Positions 52,712 through 63,653 of a stretch of DNA of 64,000 nt are shown piece after piece (the stretch's first letter is position 1; each line of letters opens with the position of its first letter). This DNA is from Roseiarcus sp963835955. GTDB taxonomy: Bacteria; Pseudomonadota; Alphaproteobacteria; Rhizobiales; Beijerinckiaceae. Location: contig CAWIHZ010000001.1 of NCBI GenBank assembly GCA_963835955.1, positions 261,302 to 325,301 of the forward strand. The letters run 5' to 3'. Under the pieces are notes generated by a model, which was not told the origin of the DNA, searched no databases, and worked only from the letters and a program-made list of their open reading frames with translations. The position numbers and the translations under genes were made by a program.

Positions 52712-54966
52712 TTGAAATGCGCTCTCATTCGATTCGCGCTGCCGACCATTGTCGTTGCCGCGTTGGCGTTTGCAACCGTCGCGCGCGCCGACGCGCCGGC
52801 GATCGTGGCGCCCGCCGCTGCCTCCACCGATGAGCTTCAGGCGCTCACGCGCACTCTCCAGAATCCCGCGGCTCGAGACCGCCTGATCGGGGAGTTGCGT
52901 GCGCTCGTCGCTGCGCGCGCCGCCGAATCCGGCGCGACCGCCGAGGCGACAACCAGGCCGCGTCCACGTGCGATGGGGGGCGCCTTGGTTGAGCTCTTGT
53001 CCAATCAGATGCGCCGGGTCGTCGCCGGAGCCGCGGCGCTGGCGGGCTTCGCGCCATGGTCGAGGCTGTCGGAATGGGCAAGGCGGCTTACGGCGGATTC
53101 GGCGCTGCGGCTCGAGTGGGCCGAGGGCGTCGCCGTCGTGCTTGGCGTCTTCGCGCTAGCGCTGTTGGCGGAAGGCGTGTGTGAAGCCCTTATGCGGCCC
53201 GCCCGCCGCCGGTCGCGCGCCGGGGGCCGGAGGCCAACCTGGCGCCGCGTCGCAGGTCTCGCGCGCGACATCGTGCTGAGGTGGGCGCCTCTGCTCGTCT
53301 TCGCCGCGGTGGGCTATGGGTCGCTGGCCGCGGTCACTGATTTCGGTTATGTCGAAACGGTGGCGAGCGCCGCGACCCTGGCTCTCCTCGAGGCGTGGCT
53401 CGTTTCGCGAACGATCATTGGCGCCGCGGCCGCGGCGCTGGCGCCGTCGCCGGGCGTCGCGGGCGTCCTGGGCCTTGACGAAGAAAGCGCCAATTATTGG
53501 CTGGTCTGGGTTTCCCGACTGACGCGACTGGCGGCCTACAGTTATTTCGCGCTGGCGTTCGTTCTGGAGGCGGGCGTCGACCCGGCGGCGGCCGAACTGC
53601 TGACGAAAGTGGCCGCACTGGCGTTCGTGAGCCTCATCATCATGCTGGTCTTGCAAAACCGGGCCACGGTCGCCCGAGCGCTTCTGAGCGGAGACCGCGT
53701 CGACGGGCGCCGAATCATGCCCCGTGTGCGTGCGCGCATCGCCCAAATCTGGCACTGGGTGGCGATTGCCTGCATTCTCGCTGGCTATGCCCTGTGGGCT
53801 TCGGGCGCCCCGGGACTTTCACGTTCCTGATGCGCGCTGCCGCGCTATCGGCGATCGTGGTCGTCGTCGCCAGCCTTGTGACGCTCGGCGGCGTCGATCT
53901 CGTGAACCGGCAGCTGACGATCAGCCCGGACCTGGCGCGGCGCTTGCCCTTCTTGCAGCAGCGGGTCAACCGATACGCGCCGGTCCTCATCGGCGCGGTC
54001 CGGGGCGCGATCGATCTCGTTGCCCTCATGCTCATCATAGAGGTGTGGGGCCTCGATCCTGTCAGCTGGCTTGCGACGGCGGCAGGAGAGCGTCTGCTGG
54101 AAGGCGCGGCGACCATTGCGTTGTCGCTGGCGATTTCGGTCGCGATCTGGGAGCTGGCGGGAGTCTTCATCGAGGTCTATTTGTCGCGCTCCGGAGGCGA
54201 CGGCTCGCCGGTCGAGCGCAGCGCACGCATGCGCACCCTGCTGCCGCTGGCGCGCCGGACGCTCGCGATCATCCTCAGCGGCGTCGTGTTCATGGTGCTG
54301 TTGTCGGAAATCGGCCTCAATATCGCCCCGCTGCTCGCCGGCGCCGGAATCGCAGGCATCACGATCGGCCTCGGGGCCCAGTCGTTGGTCAAGGACGTCA
54401 TCAACGGGCTGTTCATTCTGGCGCAGGACTCGGTTGCGGTCGGCGACGTCGTCACGGTGGCGGGCTGCACCGGCCTGGTCGAACAAATGTCGATCCGTTC
54501 GATCCGCATGCGCTCCCTCGACGGCACCGTGATCGTCGTGCCGTTCAGCGAAATCGGCACGGTGCGCAACCTGACCAAGGATTTCTCGTATGCGCTGTTC
54601 GACATCGGCGTCTCGTATCGCGAGGATGTCGACGAGGTGGTCGAGGTCGTGACCGCGCTCGCGGACGAGTTGCGCGCGGACCCGGACTATGGCTGGCGCA
54701 TTCTCGAACCGATCGAGGTGCTCGGCCTCGACCAATTCGCCGACTCGGCCGTCATCATCAAGGCCCGGATCAAGACGAGGCCCATTCAGCAGTGGAACGT
54801 GCTGCGCGAATTCAACCGCCGTCTGAAGCGGCGTTTCGACGAACTCGGGATCGAGATTCCGTTCCCGCATCGCACCCTTTATTTTGGGGTCGACAAGCAC
54901 GGCGACGCGCCGCCGATGCGCGTTTCGGCCGCCTTCGCTGACGCAACCCCGCAGGCCCAGGAATGA
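52712..54966 (+). pseudogene. YbiO-like moderate-conductance mechanosensitive channel, frameshifted
   Basis: A large MscS-family channel of about 750 residues in two frames. Part 1 (52712 to about 53815) has a signal-like N-terminus, a helical periplasmic segment and about five membrane helices, ending GYALWASGAPG. Part 2 continues TFTFLMRAAALSAIVVVVASL in another frame and holds the MscS core: the pore helix region IAPLLAGAGIAGITIGLGAQSLVKDVINGLFIL (about 54320-54420) and the beta domain GDVVTVAG, VPFSEIGTVRN. Adding one base in the run ccccggg (53808-53814) restores the frame. A one-base loss in such a run is a classic sequencing error but also a common mutation. As written, no functional pore would be made from the first start. 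Confidence 0.87.
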
Positions 54967-55081
54967 ACGCGACCGCCGCTTCGATCCTTCCCAGCGCGAT
55001 CGCTGCAGGCGTGAGAGTCGCGCTGCTGGCGGTCTCTCGCCAAAGGCAGGGCCGAACGGGCGCCCTCCCTCGGGGTCCAAG

Positions 55082-56953
55082 TCACTTCCGACGCGAACCG
55101 GATTTCGCTATCGGCTCGGCGCCGCGCCCATGGAGTTCGCTCGCGCCGGTTGGTTCGGATGTCGATCTCGACGATCCACCTTCACCGCCGCCCCTGCCTC
55201 GCGCGGCCGGCGCGGCGCCGACGCTTCGAGCGACCTCGGCTTCACCCCCGCCATGTCCCGCGGCGCGCGTCCGAATGTCGGACCCCGCCCCGCCGCCCAC
55301 GCCGACGCCTGCCTGCACCGACCTGGTTGCGGTCTCGGAAGCCGACCCGCCGCCCTTGCCTGAGCCCGCTGAAGGCCGGTCCGCGCGGGGCGCCGAGCCC
55401 ATGCTCTCGCGGGTCTCGGCCGCGCTCGTAGGACCACCGCCGCCGCGACCCACCCCCGCCCCGCCGTCCTCGGCCGCCGGACCGGAGCGCGATTGCGCCC
55501 CGCGGCCCGTCATTTCAGACGATGCGATCGGCTCGCCGGTCGAACCCGCATCCGCACCGCCGAAGGCGATCACGCCCGTCGCCGCGCCCAACTCGTCGAG
55601 GGGCACGGCGATCATATCGATCAGACGCAGATTCTCGCCCGCAAGTTCCCGCCACTTATCGATGAAATTGGCTTCGCTGACGTTCGCCCACAGGTAGTAG
55701 CCGTCCGAGCCGCTGCGCCAGATGCCCGCCCACAAGCCGTCATATGTCCGCACGCCCACGAGCCGAAGGTTTTGCGAGGCGAGTTCGGACCATTTGGCGA
55801 CGAAGTGATTCCAGTCCGCGTCGATCCACAGGTAGTAGCCGTCCGAGCCTTCTCGCCAGACGCCGGCCCACAACCTGCGACCGTTCACGGTGTAGACGTC
55901 GAAATCGACCAGCCGCAGATGCCGCCTCCCCAATTCGCTCCATTTGGCGAGAAAATGAGACTCGTCGGCGTCGATCCACAGATAGTAGCCGTCGCTCCCT
56001 TCCTCCCAAATGCCCGACCACAGCCGTTGACCGTTGAGCGTGCTCACCTCGATGTCGTTCAAACGCAGGTTCTCGCCCGCCAGGGTCTGCCATTTGTTCA
56101 GGAAGTGGCTCTGGTCGGCGGCGGTCCACAGATAATAGGGGCCGCTGCCTGAGCGCCAGAGGCCGGTGTATGCGACCGCCAGCAGCGGCCACGGGTCGTC
56201 AAAATTGGGCCCGGCGACGGCGGACGAGGTCCGCGAAGGGAACCACAAGTCCAAAATGCCCTTGAACCGCGGGAAGGGATCGGCTGCGTCGCCAGTCAGA
56301 TTCTTGTAAACACCGGCCAGCGTCGAAGCGCCCGCGGAGATGATTTAATTGATCCCATGACCGAGCTGGGTATACAGATAGTAGATGAAGAGGGTCGTGC
56401 AGCCGTTGGTCGCGTTGTAGCCATTGTCGTCGGGCGCGTTGTTGACGAAGTCTTGGCGGGTCGAGTTGAGCCAAAGGTCCGCGACCGCGTAGCTGGCGTC
56501 GATTCCAAGTCCAAGAAGGCCGTTCTCGGCCAGGAACTGTCCACTCAGGAACCTCGACAGTCCCTCGCCTTTGCTGCCTTCGTTTGACCCCTGAAACCAG
56601 CCGATGTTCTGCGCCATCATGAAGATTTCGACCACTTCGGCGATGATCAGGTATCGCAGATAGGCCGGATTGTAAGCGGCGCCTTGGGCTTTGAGCTGGA
56701 TGGTCGACGAACTGGCGCTGCCGTTCCAGCTCGCGCCGTTGCTCTGCGTCGTCACCTGAACTGACATGCCGGTGACGGAAACCCCGCCGCCGAACCACCC
56801 GTGCATCAGGTTATAGTCGGCCTCGCAGGCGGCGATGACCGCGTTCGTGCGCGCTGGCTCAGGCCCGGCGGGCGCGGCGAGGGCCTGATCGTAAGAGAAC
56901 TTGTAATGCGTCGTCACGCCGCCGTTGGTGAGACCGGTCGTTATGTAGGCCAT
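55082..56953 (-). pseudogene. tandem-repeat (BTRD1-like) protein split by one in-frame TAA
   Basis: From ATG 56953 (ribosome site aagggag) a 202-residue domain starts MAYITTGLTNGGVTTHY and ends QLGHGIN at TAA 56345-56347. The same frame then stays open for 420 more codons: ASTLAGVYKNLTGD and PFPRF, then four repeats of about 45-50 residues (55610-56175; GSDGYYLWIDAD, KWSEL, LRL) like bacterial tandem repeat domain 1, then a Gly/Ser/Arg-rich tail (55082-55600). Continuity of frame and theme across the stop suggests one 623-residue gene in which a Gln codon (CAA) became TAA, or stop readthrough. The N-terminal domain has no HExxH. No signal peptide is visible. A TTG at 56254 might start the second part separately. 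Confidence 0.75.
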
Positions 56954-57400
56954 AGCGCCCTCCCTTGAGGAATAGGCTGGCGAATCTGAAACAGGCGCCG
57001 CGTCTTCACGAAAAGGCCCAAAATATACTGTCGGCCAATTTGAAAACGCCGATACTTGCTTGCAATGTTGGCACATTTCGCCAGCCGCCGCAAGCAGATG
57101 CGCAACTCCCCGATCGAATTCGACAGAAGCAAGGCGTTGCTTCCTCAGCGTGTCCTCGGCTCTTAACGCGCCGTGCTCCCCCGGCGTCGCGGATCCGCGC
57201 CCGAATGGCCGCATTCCGCCCATATTGATCGCGTTTTTCGAGTGTTCGAAATGGCCGATAGCCGCCTTGTGGCGACGCTTCGCAAAGAGCCGCCGCCGGT
57301 CATCCCCCGCGTGGGCCAAAAAGACGGCGGGGTTTCGCCCCTTGCTATTCCCTCGCGGCCAATCGAGAGTTCTGCCGCCGCCTCGCCTCAAGGGGATTTC
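56954..57400. other. divergent promoter region (tandem-repeat gene / dsbA)
   Basis: About 450 bases without a supported gene. A plus-strand frame runs into dsbA from 57173, but its leader is unconserved. The A/T-richer part near 57010-57060 is a reasonable place for the promoter of the minus-strand gene. The ribosome site aagggga (57390-57396) belongs to dsbA. Confidence 0.5.
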
Positions 57401-58063
57401 GTGACCTTCCTTCATCGAGTTTCCCGCCTCGCGCCGCGTCCGTCGGCCTTCGCGGCCCTTGCGCTCGCGCTCGCCGCGACTGGGGCCGGGGCCCAGTCCG
57501 GCGGCGCCCCTGCCTCGGTCGCGGTCGAACAGCTGATGGCGCCAGGTCCGCTGCCCGACATCGTCGAGGGCGCCGCGGACGCGCCGGCGACAATTATTGA
57601 ATACGCCTCGATGACCTGCAGCCATTGCGCCGCCTTTCATGAGGCCGCGTGGCCGGGGCTCAAGGCGAAATACGTCGATGCCGGCAAGGCGAAGTTCATC
57701 CTGCGCGAGTTCCCGCTCGATCCCCTGGCGACAGCCGCCTTCATGCTCGCCCGGTGCGCGGGGCCGGCAAAACGCGACGCCCTCATCGACCGCCTGTTCG
57801 ATCATCAGGCCGATTGGGCCTTCACGCCCAATCCGCTCTACAAGCTCAAGCAGCAGGTTCTGGAGGCGGGGATGACGGAGGCTAATTTCCAGGTTTGCTT
57901 GGGGAATCAGGAGCTGTTGAACCATGTGAATCAGACGCGGGAGATCGCGGCGACCAAATTCGCGGTCCGTTCGACCCCGACCTTCTTTGTCAACGGCGTC
58001 AGACTGGTCGGGGAGGTCAGCCTCGAAAAGCTCGACGACGTTCTGGCGCCGATCCAGCGCTGA
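57401..58063 (+). CDS. DsbA-family periplasmic thiol-disulphide oxidoreductase
   Basis: A 220-residue exported thioredoxin-fold protein (Thioredoxin_4/DsbA type). A signal peptide (about residues 5-30) leads to the active site in EYASMTCSHCAAFH (CSHC) and the cis-Pro loop RSTPTFFVNG. It forms or shuffles disulphides in exported proteins. GTG 57401 is the likely start, with ribosome site aagggga; the longer frame upstream is unconserved. The order dsbA then smc is conserved in many Hyphomicrobiales. No DsbB gene is visible nearby. Confidence 0.92.
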   Translation: MTFLHRVSRLAPRPSAFAALALALAATGAGAQSGGAPASVAVEQLMAPGPLPDIVEGAADAPATIIEYASMTCSHCAAFHEAAWPGLKAKYVDAGKAKFILREFPLDPLATAAFMLARCAGPAKRDALIDRLFDHQADWAFTPNPLYKLKQQVLEAGMTEANFQVCLGNQELLNHVNQTREIAATKFAVRSTPTFFVNGVRLVGEVSLEKLDDVLAPIQR

Positions 58064-58255
58064 CTTCAGTTTCCGGCAGGTTTTTGGTTTCACACAGGTT
58101 TTTGGCCGGCCGGGGTTGATAGCGCGCGGCCGATATGGCCGCTAGTCGCTATTCCGTCCCTGCAAGACGGTTGCTTGAAAAGGGGACGAGGACGTGATTG
58201 CGTCGCGAAAGCGCATTGATTCGCCCACCGAACGCCGGGCGACGGGGCCGCGACG

Positions 58256-61200
58256 ATGAAATTTGAGCGCTTGCGCCTGACTGGCTTCAAAAGCTTCTGC
58301 GACGCCGCCGAATTCAAGATCGAGCCGGGCCTGACTGGCGTCGTCGGTCCGAACGGCTGCGGCAAATCGAACCTCGTCGAAGCCCTGCGCTGGGTGATGG
58401 GCGAGAGTTCGTTCAAGAACATGCGCGGCTCGGGCATGGAGGATGTCATCTTCGCCGGGTCTGGCAAGCGGGCATCGCGCAACATCGCGGAGGTCGGCCT
58501 GGTGCTCGACAACGCCGACCGCCGCGCGCCGGCGGCGTTCAACGATTCCGAGTCGATTGAAGTCACGCGCCGCATCGAGCGGGAGGCGGGCTCGACCTAT
58601 CGCGTCAACGGCAGGGAGGTACGCGCGCGCGACGTGCAGCTTCTGTTCGCCGACGCTTCGACCGGCGCGCGCTCGCCGGCGATGGTGCGCCAAGGCCAGA
58701 TCGGCGAGATCATATCGGCCAAGCCGCAGGCGCGCCGCCTCATCCTCGAAGAGGCGGCGGGCGTCTCCGGCCTCCACTCGCGCCGGCATGAAGCGGAGCT
58801 CAGGCTGAAGGGCGCGGAGGACAATCTGCTTCGTGTCGAGGACGTCTTGAAACAGATCGACCTTCAGATCGACGGCCTCAAACGTCAGGCGCGCCAGTCG
58901 AACCGCTACCGCAATCTCGCGGCCGACATTCGCCGCAACGAGGCGCTCGCTCACCTGATCGCCTGGCGTGAACACGAGACCCAATTCGCCGAGGCGCGCC
59001 GGCGGCTCGATGCGGACCTCGTCGAAGTCGCCGATCGCACCCGTGAACAGGCGGAGGCCGCGCGCCTGCAGGCGCTCGCCGCTGCGGATCTGCCGCCCCT
59101 GCGCGAAGAGGAGGCGCGGCGCGGCGCGGCTCTGCACCGGATCGCGCTGGCGCGCGAGGCGCTCGATGCTGAAGAAAAGCGCGCGACGGAGCGTGAGGCC
59201 GAACTCGGACGCCGCATTGCGCAATTCGCCGGCGACCTCGCGCATGAAGAGGCCCTGATCGCCGACGCGGCAGGGGTCGCGGACAGACTAGCGGCTGAGG
59301 ATTCGGCGCTCGCCGAGGAAATGGACCGGGCGGGCGAAGCGGTGGCGCTTGCGCGCGAGCGGCAGGAGAGCGCGGAACATCGGCTCGCGGGCGCCGAGGC
59401 GGATCTCGCCGAAGCGCAGGCGGCCGCATCCGACCTCAACGCGCGCCGCCACGCGCTCGCCGCCGCGGCGGCGGAGGAGGCGCGCCGCCTCGTCCGGCTC
59501 GACACCGAATGCGCCGGGATCGAGCAAGAGCACGCGGCCCTGCGCGGCGCGGGCTTTGAGGACGCCGAGCATGAGACGCGCGCCCGGTCCGTCGCCGATC
59601 TTGGCCGGGCGCTCGTGGCGGCCGAACGCGAAGCGCTTGCGGCTGAGGAGAGCCACGCGCTCGCCCGCGAAGCCGAAGCGCGTTCACGCGGGCCACTTGG
59701 CGAGGCCGAACGCGCCGCGCAAATGCTGGAGACGGAAGCTCAAACGCTCGCCGGCCTCGTGGGCTCCGACGCGAGCCGCCGCTGGCCGTCGGTCGTCGAC
59801 GCGATCAGCGTCGAGCACGGTTACGAGGCGGCGCTCGGCGCGGCGCTCGGCGACGATCTCGATGCTTCGGTCGACGAATCGGCGCCCGCGCACTGGTCGC
59901 TGATCGCGCCTGAGGGCGAGGACTTGCCAATGCCGCCGGGCGCTGAGCCGCTGGCTCAGCGCGTCACGGCGCCGCAAGCGCTGGCGCGCCGGCTGGCGCA
60001 GGTCGGCGTCGTCGCGCGCGCGGATGGAAAATGGCTGAGCCGGCTTTTGCGGCCCGGCCAGCGGCTGGTGTCGCGCGAGGGCGATCTGTGGCGATGGGAC
60101 GGCTTTGTCTCGGCGGCAGAAGCGCCAACGCCGGCAGCGCGGCGCCTGGCCGAGAAGAATCGCCTCGGCGACCTGAGGCGCGAAGCGGAAGCGGCGCGCA
60201 AGGCGGTCGATGCGGTCAGGATCGCCGCCGCCGGCGCAGCGGCGGATGCGCGCCAGGCCGCGTCGGCCGAAGCCGACAGCCGCCAGCGCGTGCGCGCGGC
60301 GAGAGCCGCCTTCGACAACGCTCGCGACGCGCTCGCCGATTTCGAGCGCAAACGCGCCCAGACAATGTCCCGTCTTTCGGCGGTCGAGGAAGCCGTCTCG
60401 CGCGCCAGAGCCGCGCGCGACGAGGCGGCCGAACGCAAGACGCAAGCCGAAGCCGCGCTCGCCGATCTCGCGCCGGGCGATGATCTCGCGCTTGCGCTCG
60501 AGCGCGCCCGCTCCGCCGCCGCGCGGGAACGGTCGGAGTTCGCCGAAGCGCGCGCCGCCGCGCAGAGTCTCGTCCGCGAGGCTCAGGCGCGAGGCGCCCG
60601 CCGGCAAGCAATCGTGTCCGAGCGCTGCTCATGGGAGGAACGGCGCGAACGAGCTGAGGCGCAGATCGCCGAATTGGGCGAGCGGCGCGCGGCCGCCGAG
60701 GCGGAGCGCGAGGAACTTTCCGACGCGCCGCTCGAATTCGCGCGCCGGCGCCGGACGCTCGCCGACGAGTACGATCACGCCGAACAAGCGCGAAGGGAGG
60801 CCGCCGACGCGCGCGTCAGCGGCGAGACCGCACTAGCCGAGGCGGATCGGGCGGCGCGTCGGGCGCTTGAGGCAATGAGCGCGGCGCGCGAGTTGCGCGC
60901 GGCCTCCGAGGAGCGCGCGGAAGCAGCCCGCGCGCGCGGAGAGCTCCTGCTCGGCGCGATCGCGAGCGAACTCGATTGCGAGCCAGCGGATCTGGCCGCG
61001 CTCGCGGGCCTTCAGGCCGACGCGCCCCTGCCCGAGGCGGCGCTGATCGCGCGCAAACTCGAAAGCCTTCGCCAGGAACGCGAGCGGCTCGGCGCGGTCA
61101 ATTTGCGCGCCGAGGAGGAGCTGGCCGAAGTCGAGGCGAGCCGCGACAAGCTGGTCGCCGAGCGCGACGACCTGACGGAGGCGATCAAGCGGCTGCGCGG

Positions 61201-61714
61201 CGCGATCGGCAGCCTCAACCAAGAGGGGCGCGAACGGCTGATCGCGGCCTTCGACATCGTCAATCGGCATTTTCAGGAATTGTTCGCGACCCTGTTCCAG
61301 GGCGGCGCGGCCGAGCTTCAGCTGGTCGAATCCGACGATCCGCTGGAGGCGGGCCTGGAGCTCGTCGTCCAGCCGCCGGGCAAGAGGCCGCAGACGCTGA
61401 CCCTGCTTTCCGGCGGCGAGCAGGCGCTGGCCGCGCTGTCGCTGATTTTCGCGGTGTTCCTGACCAACCCCTCGCCGATCTGCGTCCTCGACGAGGTCGA
61501 CGCGCCGCTCGACGACTACAACGTCGAGCGCTTCTGCGACCTGATGGACGAAATGCGCAAGCGCTCCGACACCCGCTTCGTCACCATTACCCACAACCCG
61601 ATCACCATGGCCCGCATGGACCGCCTGTTCGGCGTCACCATGGCCGAACGCGGGGTGAGCCAGATCGTGTCGGTCGACCTGGCGGAGGCGGAGAGGTTTC
61701 TGGAGGCGGGGTGA
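58256..61714 (+). CDS. smc: chromosome segregation ATPase SMC
   Basis: A 1,152-residue condensin core protein that dimerises and, with ScpA and ScpB, organises chromosomes. The N-terminal ATPase half has the Walker A GPNGCGKSN. Two long Ala/Glu/Arg-rich coiled coils flank a hinge (about residues 500-630, WPSVVDAISVEHGYEAALGAALGDD). The C-terminal half carries the signature LLSGGEQALAALSL and the Walker B CVLDEVDAPLDD. Length and order are normal. An 11-mer (caggtttttgg) repeats twice in the short gap before the gene (58077-58105). Confidence 0.97.
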   Translation: MKFERLRLTGFKSFCDAAEFKIEPGLTGVVGPNGCGKSNLVEALRWVMGESSFKNMRGSGMEDVIFAGSGKRASRNIAEVGLVLDNADRRAPAAFNDSESIEVTRRIEREAGSTYRVNGREVRARDVQLLFADASTGARSPAMVRQGQIGEIISAKPQARRLILEEAAGVSGLHSRRHEAELRLKGAEDNLLRVEDVLKQIDLQIDGLKRQARQSNRYRNLAADIRRNEALAHLIAWREHETQFAEARRRLDADLVEVADRTREQAEAARLQALAAADLPPLREEEARRGAALHRIALAREALDAEEKRATEREAELGRRIAQFAGDLAHEEALIADAAGVADRLAAEDSALAEEMDRAGEAVALARERQESAEHRLAGAEADLAEAQAAASDLNARRHALAAAAAEEARRLVRLDTECAGIEQEHAALRGAGFEDAEHETRARSVADLGRALVAAEREALAAEESHALAREAEARSRGPLGEAERAAQMLETEAQTLAGLVGSDASRRWPSVVDAISVEHGYEAALGAALGDDLDASVDESAPAHWSLIAPEGEDLPMPPGAEPLAQRVTAPQALARRLAQVGVVARADGKWLSRLLRPGQRLVSREGDLWRWDGFVSAAEAPTPAARRLAEKNRLGDLRREAEAARKAVDAVRIAAAGAAADARQAASAEADSRQRVRAARAAFDNARDALADFERKRAQTMSRLSAVEEAVSRARAARDEAAERKTQAEAALADLAPGDDLALALERARSAAARERSEFAEARAAAQSLVREAQARGARRQAIVSERCSWEERRERAEAQIAELGERRAAAEAEREELSDAPLEFARRRRTLADEYDHAEQARREAADARVSGETALAEADRAARRALEAMSAARELRAASEERAEAARARGELLLGAIASELDCEPADLAALAGLQADAPLPEAALIARKLESLRQERERLGAVNLRAEEELAEVEASRDKLVAERDDLTEAIKRLRGAIGSLNQEGRERLIAAFDIVNRHFQELFATLFQGGAAELQLVESDDPLEAGLELVVQPPGKRPQTLTLLSGGEQALAALSLIFAVFLTNPSPICVLDEVDAPLDDYNVERFCDLMDEMRKRSDTRFVTITHNPITMARMDRLFGVTMAERGVSQIVSVDLAEAERFLEAG

Positions 61715-62179
61715 GCCGCGCGCCCTGTGGGGAACGGCGCGCTGCGGTTTCTGGGCGATCGACCCGGTCCGGTGCATTCTGTTGGGCGTCTTCGCTTGGT
61801 CGATCGAACATGGGAAAATCAAAAGCCGCGCCGGCTTCCCTTGGCGGGATAAAGTCCCCAGCTTGACGCGATCAACAAGAAATGGCGTGAGCGGGTGCTG
61901 AATTCTTAGCGCTCGCGCAGCTTTCGATAAGAGGAGTCCCGACATATATTGCCGCACACGCCCGACCGCGACGGGGCCGTCGCGCTCCACGAATTCGAAC
62001 ACGCCATCCGCTGGATCGGCGCCGGAGGCGATATAGTGGGCTCCCGGCCCGGCGCGCTTCGGCTTCGCGCCGGAGGCCGGCGAAGACCCCCCTGTCGCCG
62101 GCTTAAGCGCAGGAAACGCGCGCATGGACCAGGACGCGGCCGGTCGGAGCGGCGCCAAGGCGACGGGTCAAGATAAAGA
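61715..62179. other. intergenic region between smc and lpdA
   Basis: About 465 bases without a gene I can support. Two short stretches look protein-like: a minus-strand frame over about 61850-62050 (GADPADGVFEFVERDGPVA), and a plus-strand frame ending DAINKKWRERVLNS at about 61909. Neither has a start, ribosome site or recognisable family, so they may be gene debris. Confidence 0.4.
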
Positions 62180-63589
62180 ATGGAAACTAATTTGACCTAC
62201 GATCTGATTGTCATCGGCTCCGGGCCCGGCGGTTATGTCTGCGCGATCCGCGCGGCCCAGCTCGGAATGAAGGTGGCGGTCGTCGAAAAAATGAAGACGC
62301 TCGGGGGAACCTGCCTCAACATCGGCTGCATTCCGTCGAAGGCGCTCCTCTACGCTTCCGAGATGTTCGACGAGGCCGCCCATGGCCTCGCCCCCCTCGG
62401 CGTCGTCGTCCGCCCGCCGAAGCTCGATCTCGCCGCGATGATGAAGCACAAGGACGACACCGTCGCCGCCAACGTCAACGGGGTCGCCTTTCTGTTCAAG
62501 AAGAACAAGATCGAGACCGTATTTGGCGAAGGCCGAATCGCGGCGCCGGGGAAGGTGATCGTGAAGGGCGCCGACGGCAAGGAGACGACGCTGGAGGCCA
62601 AGGCGGTCGTCATCGCCACCGGCTCTGAAGTCGCGCGCCTGCCCGGGTTGGAGATCGACGAGAAGACCATCGTATCCTCTACCGGCGCGCTCGTCCTGCC
62701 TGCAACTCCGAAAAAGCTGATCGTGGTCGGCGCCGGAATCATCGGGCTCGAGCTCGGCTCGGTTTGGCGCCGCCTTGGCGCGCAAGTAACGGTGGTGGAG
62801 TTCTTCGACCGCATCCTGCCCGGTTTGGACAGCGAGGTCGCCAGACAGGCCCAACGCTTGTTCGAAAAGCAGGGCCTCGCGTTTCATCTCGCTCATAAGG
62901 TCGTGAAGGTCGAAAAGGCCGGCGCCGGCGCCAAAGTGACGATCGAGCCCGCCGCGGGCGGCGAGGCCCAGGCGATCGAGGCCGATGTCGTCCTGGTCGC
63001 GATCGGCCGCCGCCCCTTTGCCGAGGGCCTCGGGCTGAAGGAACTGGGCGTGGCCATGGATCGCGGCCAGGTCGTGGTCGATTCGCATTTCGCCACCAAT
63101 GTCCCGGGCGTATACGCAATCGGGGACGTGATCCGCGGGCCGATGCTCGCCCACAAGGCGGAAGACGAAGGGGTCGCGCTGGCCGAAATCCTCGCGGGCC
63201 AGGCGGGGCACGTGAATTACGGCGTCATTCCGAATGTCGTCTACACGAGCCCGGAAATCGCCATGGTCGGCAAGACCGAGGAGGAGTTGAAAGCCGAAGG
63301 CGTCGCCTACGCGGTCGGAAGGTTTCCCTTCACCGCGAACGGGCGCGCGCGGGCGATGCGTCACACCGAGGGTTTTGTGAAAATCCTCGCCGACGCTGCG
63401 ACCGATCGTGTTCTCGGCGCCCACATCGTCGGCTTCGGCGCCGGCGAGATGATCCACGAAACTGCAGTGTTGATGGAGTTCGGCGGCTCGGCCGAGGACC
63501 TCGCCCGCACCTGCCACGCGCATCCGACCATGTCGGAGGCTGTCAAGGAGGCGGCGATGGCGGTCGCCAAGCGCGCGATTCATATCTGA
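62180..63589 (+). CDS. lpdA: dihydrolipoyl dehydrogenase (E3)
   Basis: Reoxidises dihydrolipoyl groups of 2-oxoacid dehydrogenase complexes (or the glycine cleavage system) using FAD and NAD. The 469-residue product has the FAD fold DLIVIGSGPGGYVCAIRA, the redox disulphide in GGTCLNIGCIPSK, the NAD fold LIVVGAGIIGLELGSVW and the active His-Glu in CHAHPTMSEAVKEA. Length is normal. No E1/E2 genes follow within the window, so the partner complex is unknown. Confidence 0.95.
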   Translation: METNLTYDLIVIGSGPGGYVCAIRAAQLGMKVAVVEKMKTLGGTCLNIGCIPSKALLYASEMFDEAAHGLAPLGVVVRPPKLDLAAMMKHKDDTVAANVNGVAFLFKKNKIETVFGEGRIAAPGKVIVKGADGKETTLEAKAVVIATGSEVARLPGLEIDEKTIVSSTGALVLPATPKKLIVVGAGIIGLELGSVWRRLGAQVTVVEFFDRILPGLDSEVARQAQRLFEKQGLAFHLAHKVVKVEKAGAGAKVTIEPAAGGEAQAIEADVVLVAIGRRPFAEGLGLKELGVAMDRGQVVVDSHFATNVPGVYAIGDVIRGPMLAHKAEDEGVALAEILAGQAGHVNYGVIPNVVYTSPEIAMVGKTEEELKAEGVAYAVGRFPFTANGRARAMRHTEGFVKILADAATDRVLGAHIVGFGAGEMIHETAVLMEFGGSAEDLARTCHAHPTMSEAVKEAAMAVAKRAIHI

Positions 63590-63653
63590 GGTCGGGGAGC
63601 CTCGCCTGCGGGTCGTCGAGTGGGGGCCGGGCTCCAATTCCACAAAGGGACGG

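Noticed and set aside
54963..55697. 244-codon plus-strand frame whose ATG overlaps the channel stop (ATGA), tempting as a coupled gene
   Set aside because: Its Pro/Ala-rich product is the antisense of the Gly/Ser/Arg tail of the tandem-repeat gene, which has a coherent repeat structure.
60833..62158. 441-codon minus-strand frame at the end of smc
   Set aside because: It is mostly antisense to smc. The part beyond smc has some protein-like composition but no start context or family.
61949..62176. 75-codon frame just before lpdA
   Set aside because: The product is Arg/Gly-rich with no family or ribosome site, and a competing frame on the other strand is equally plausible.
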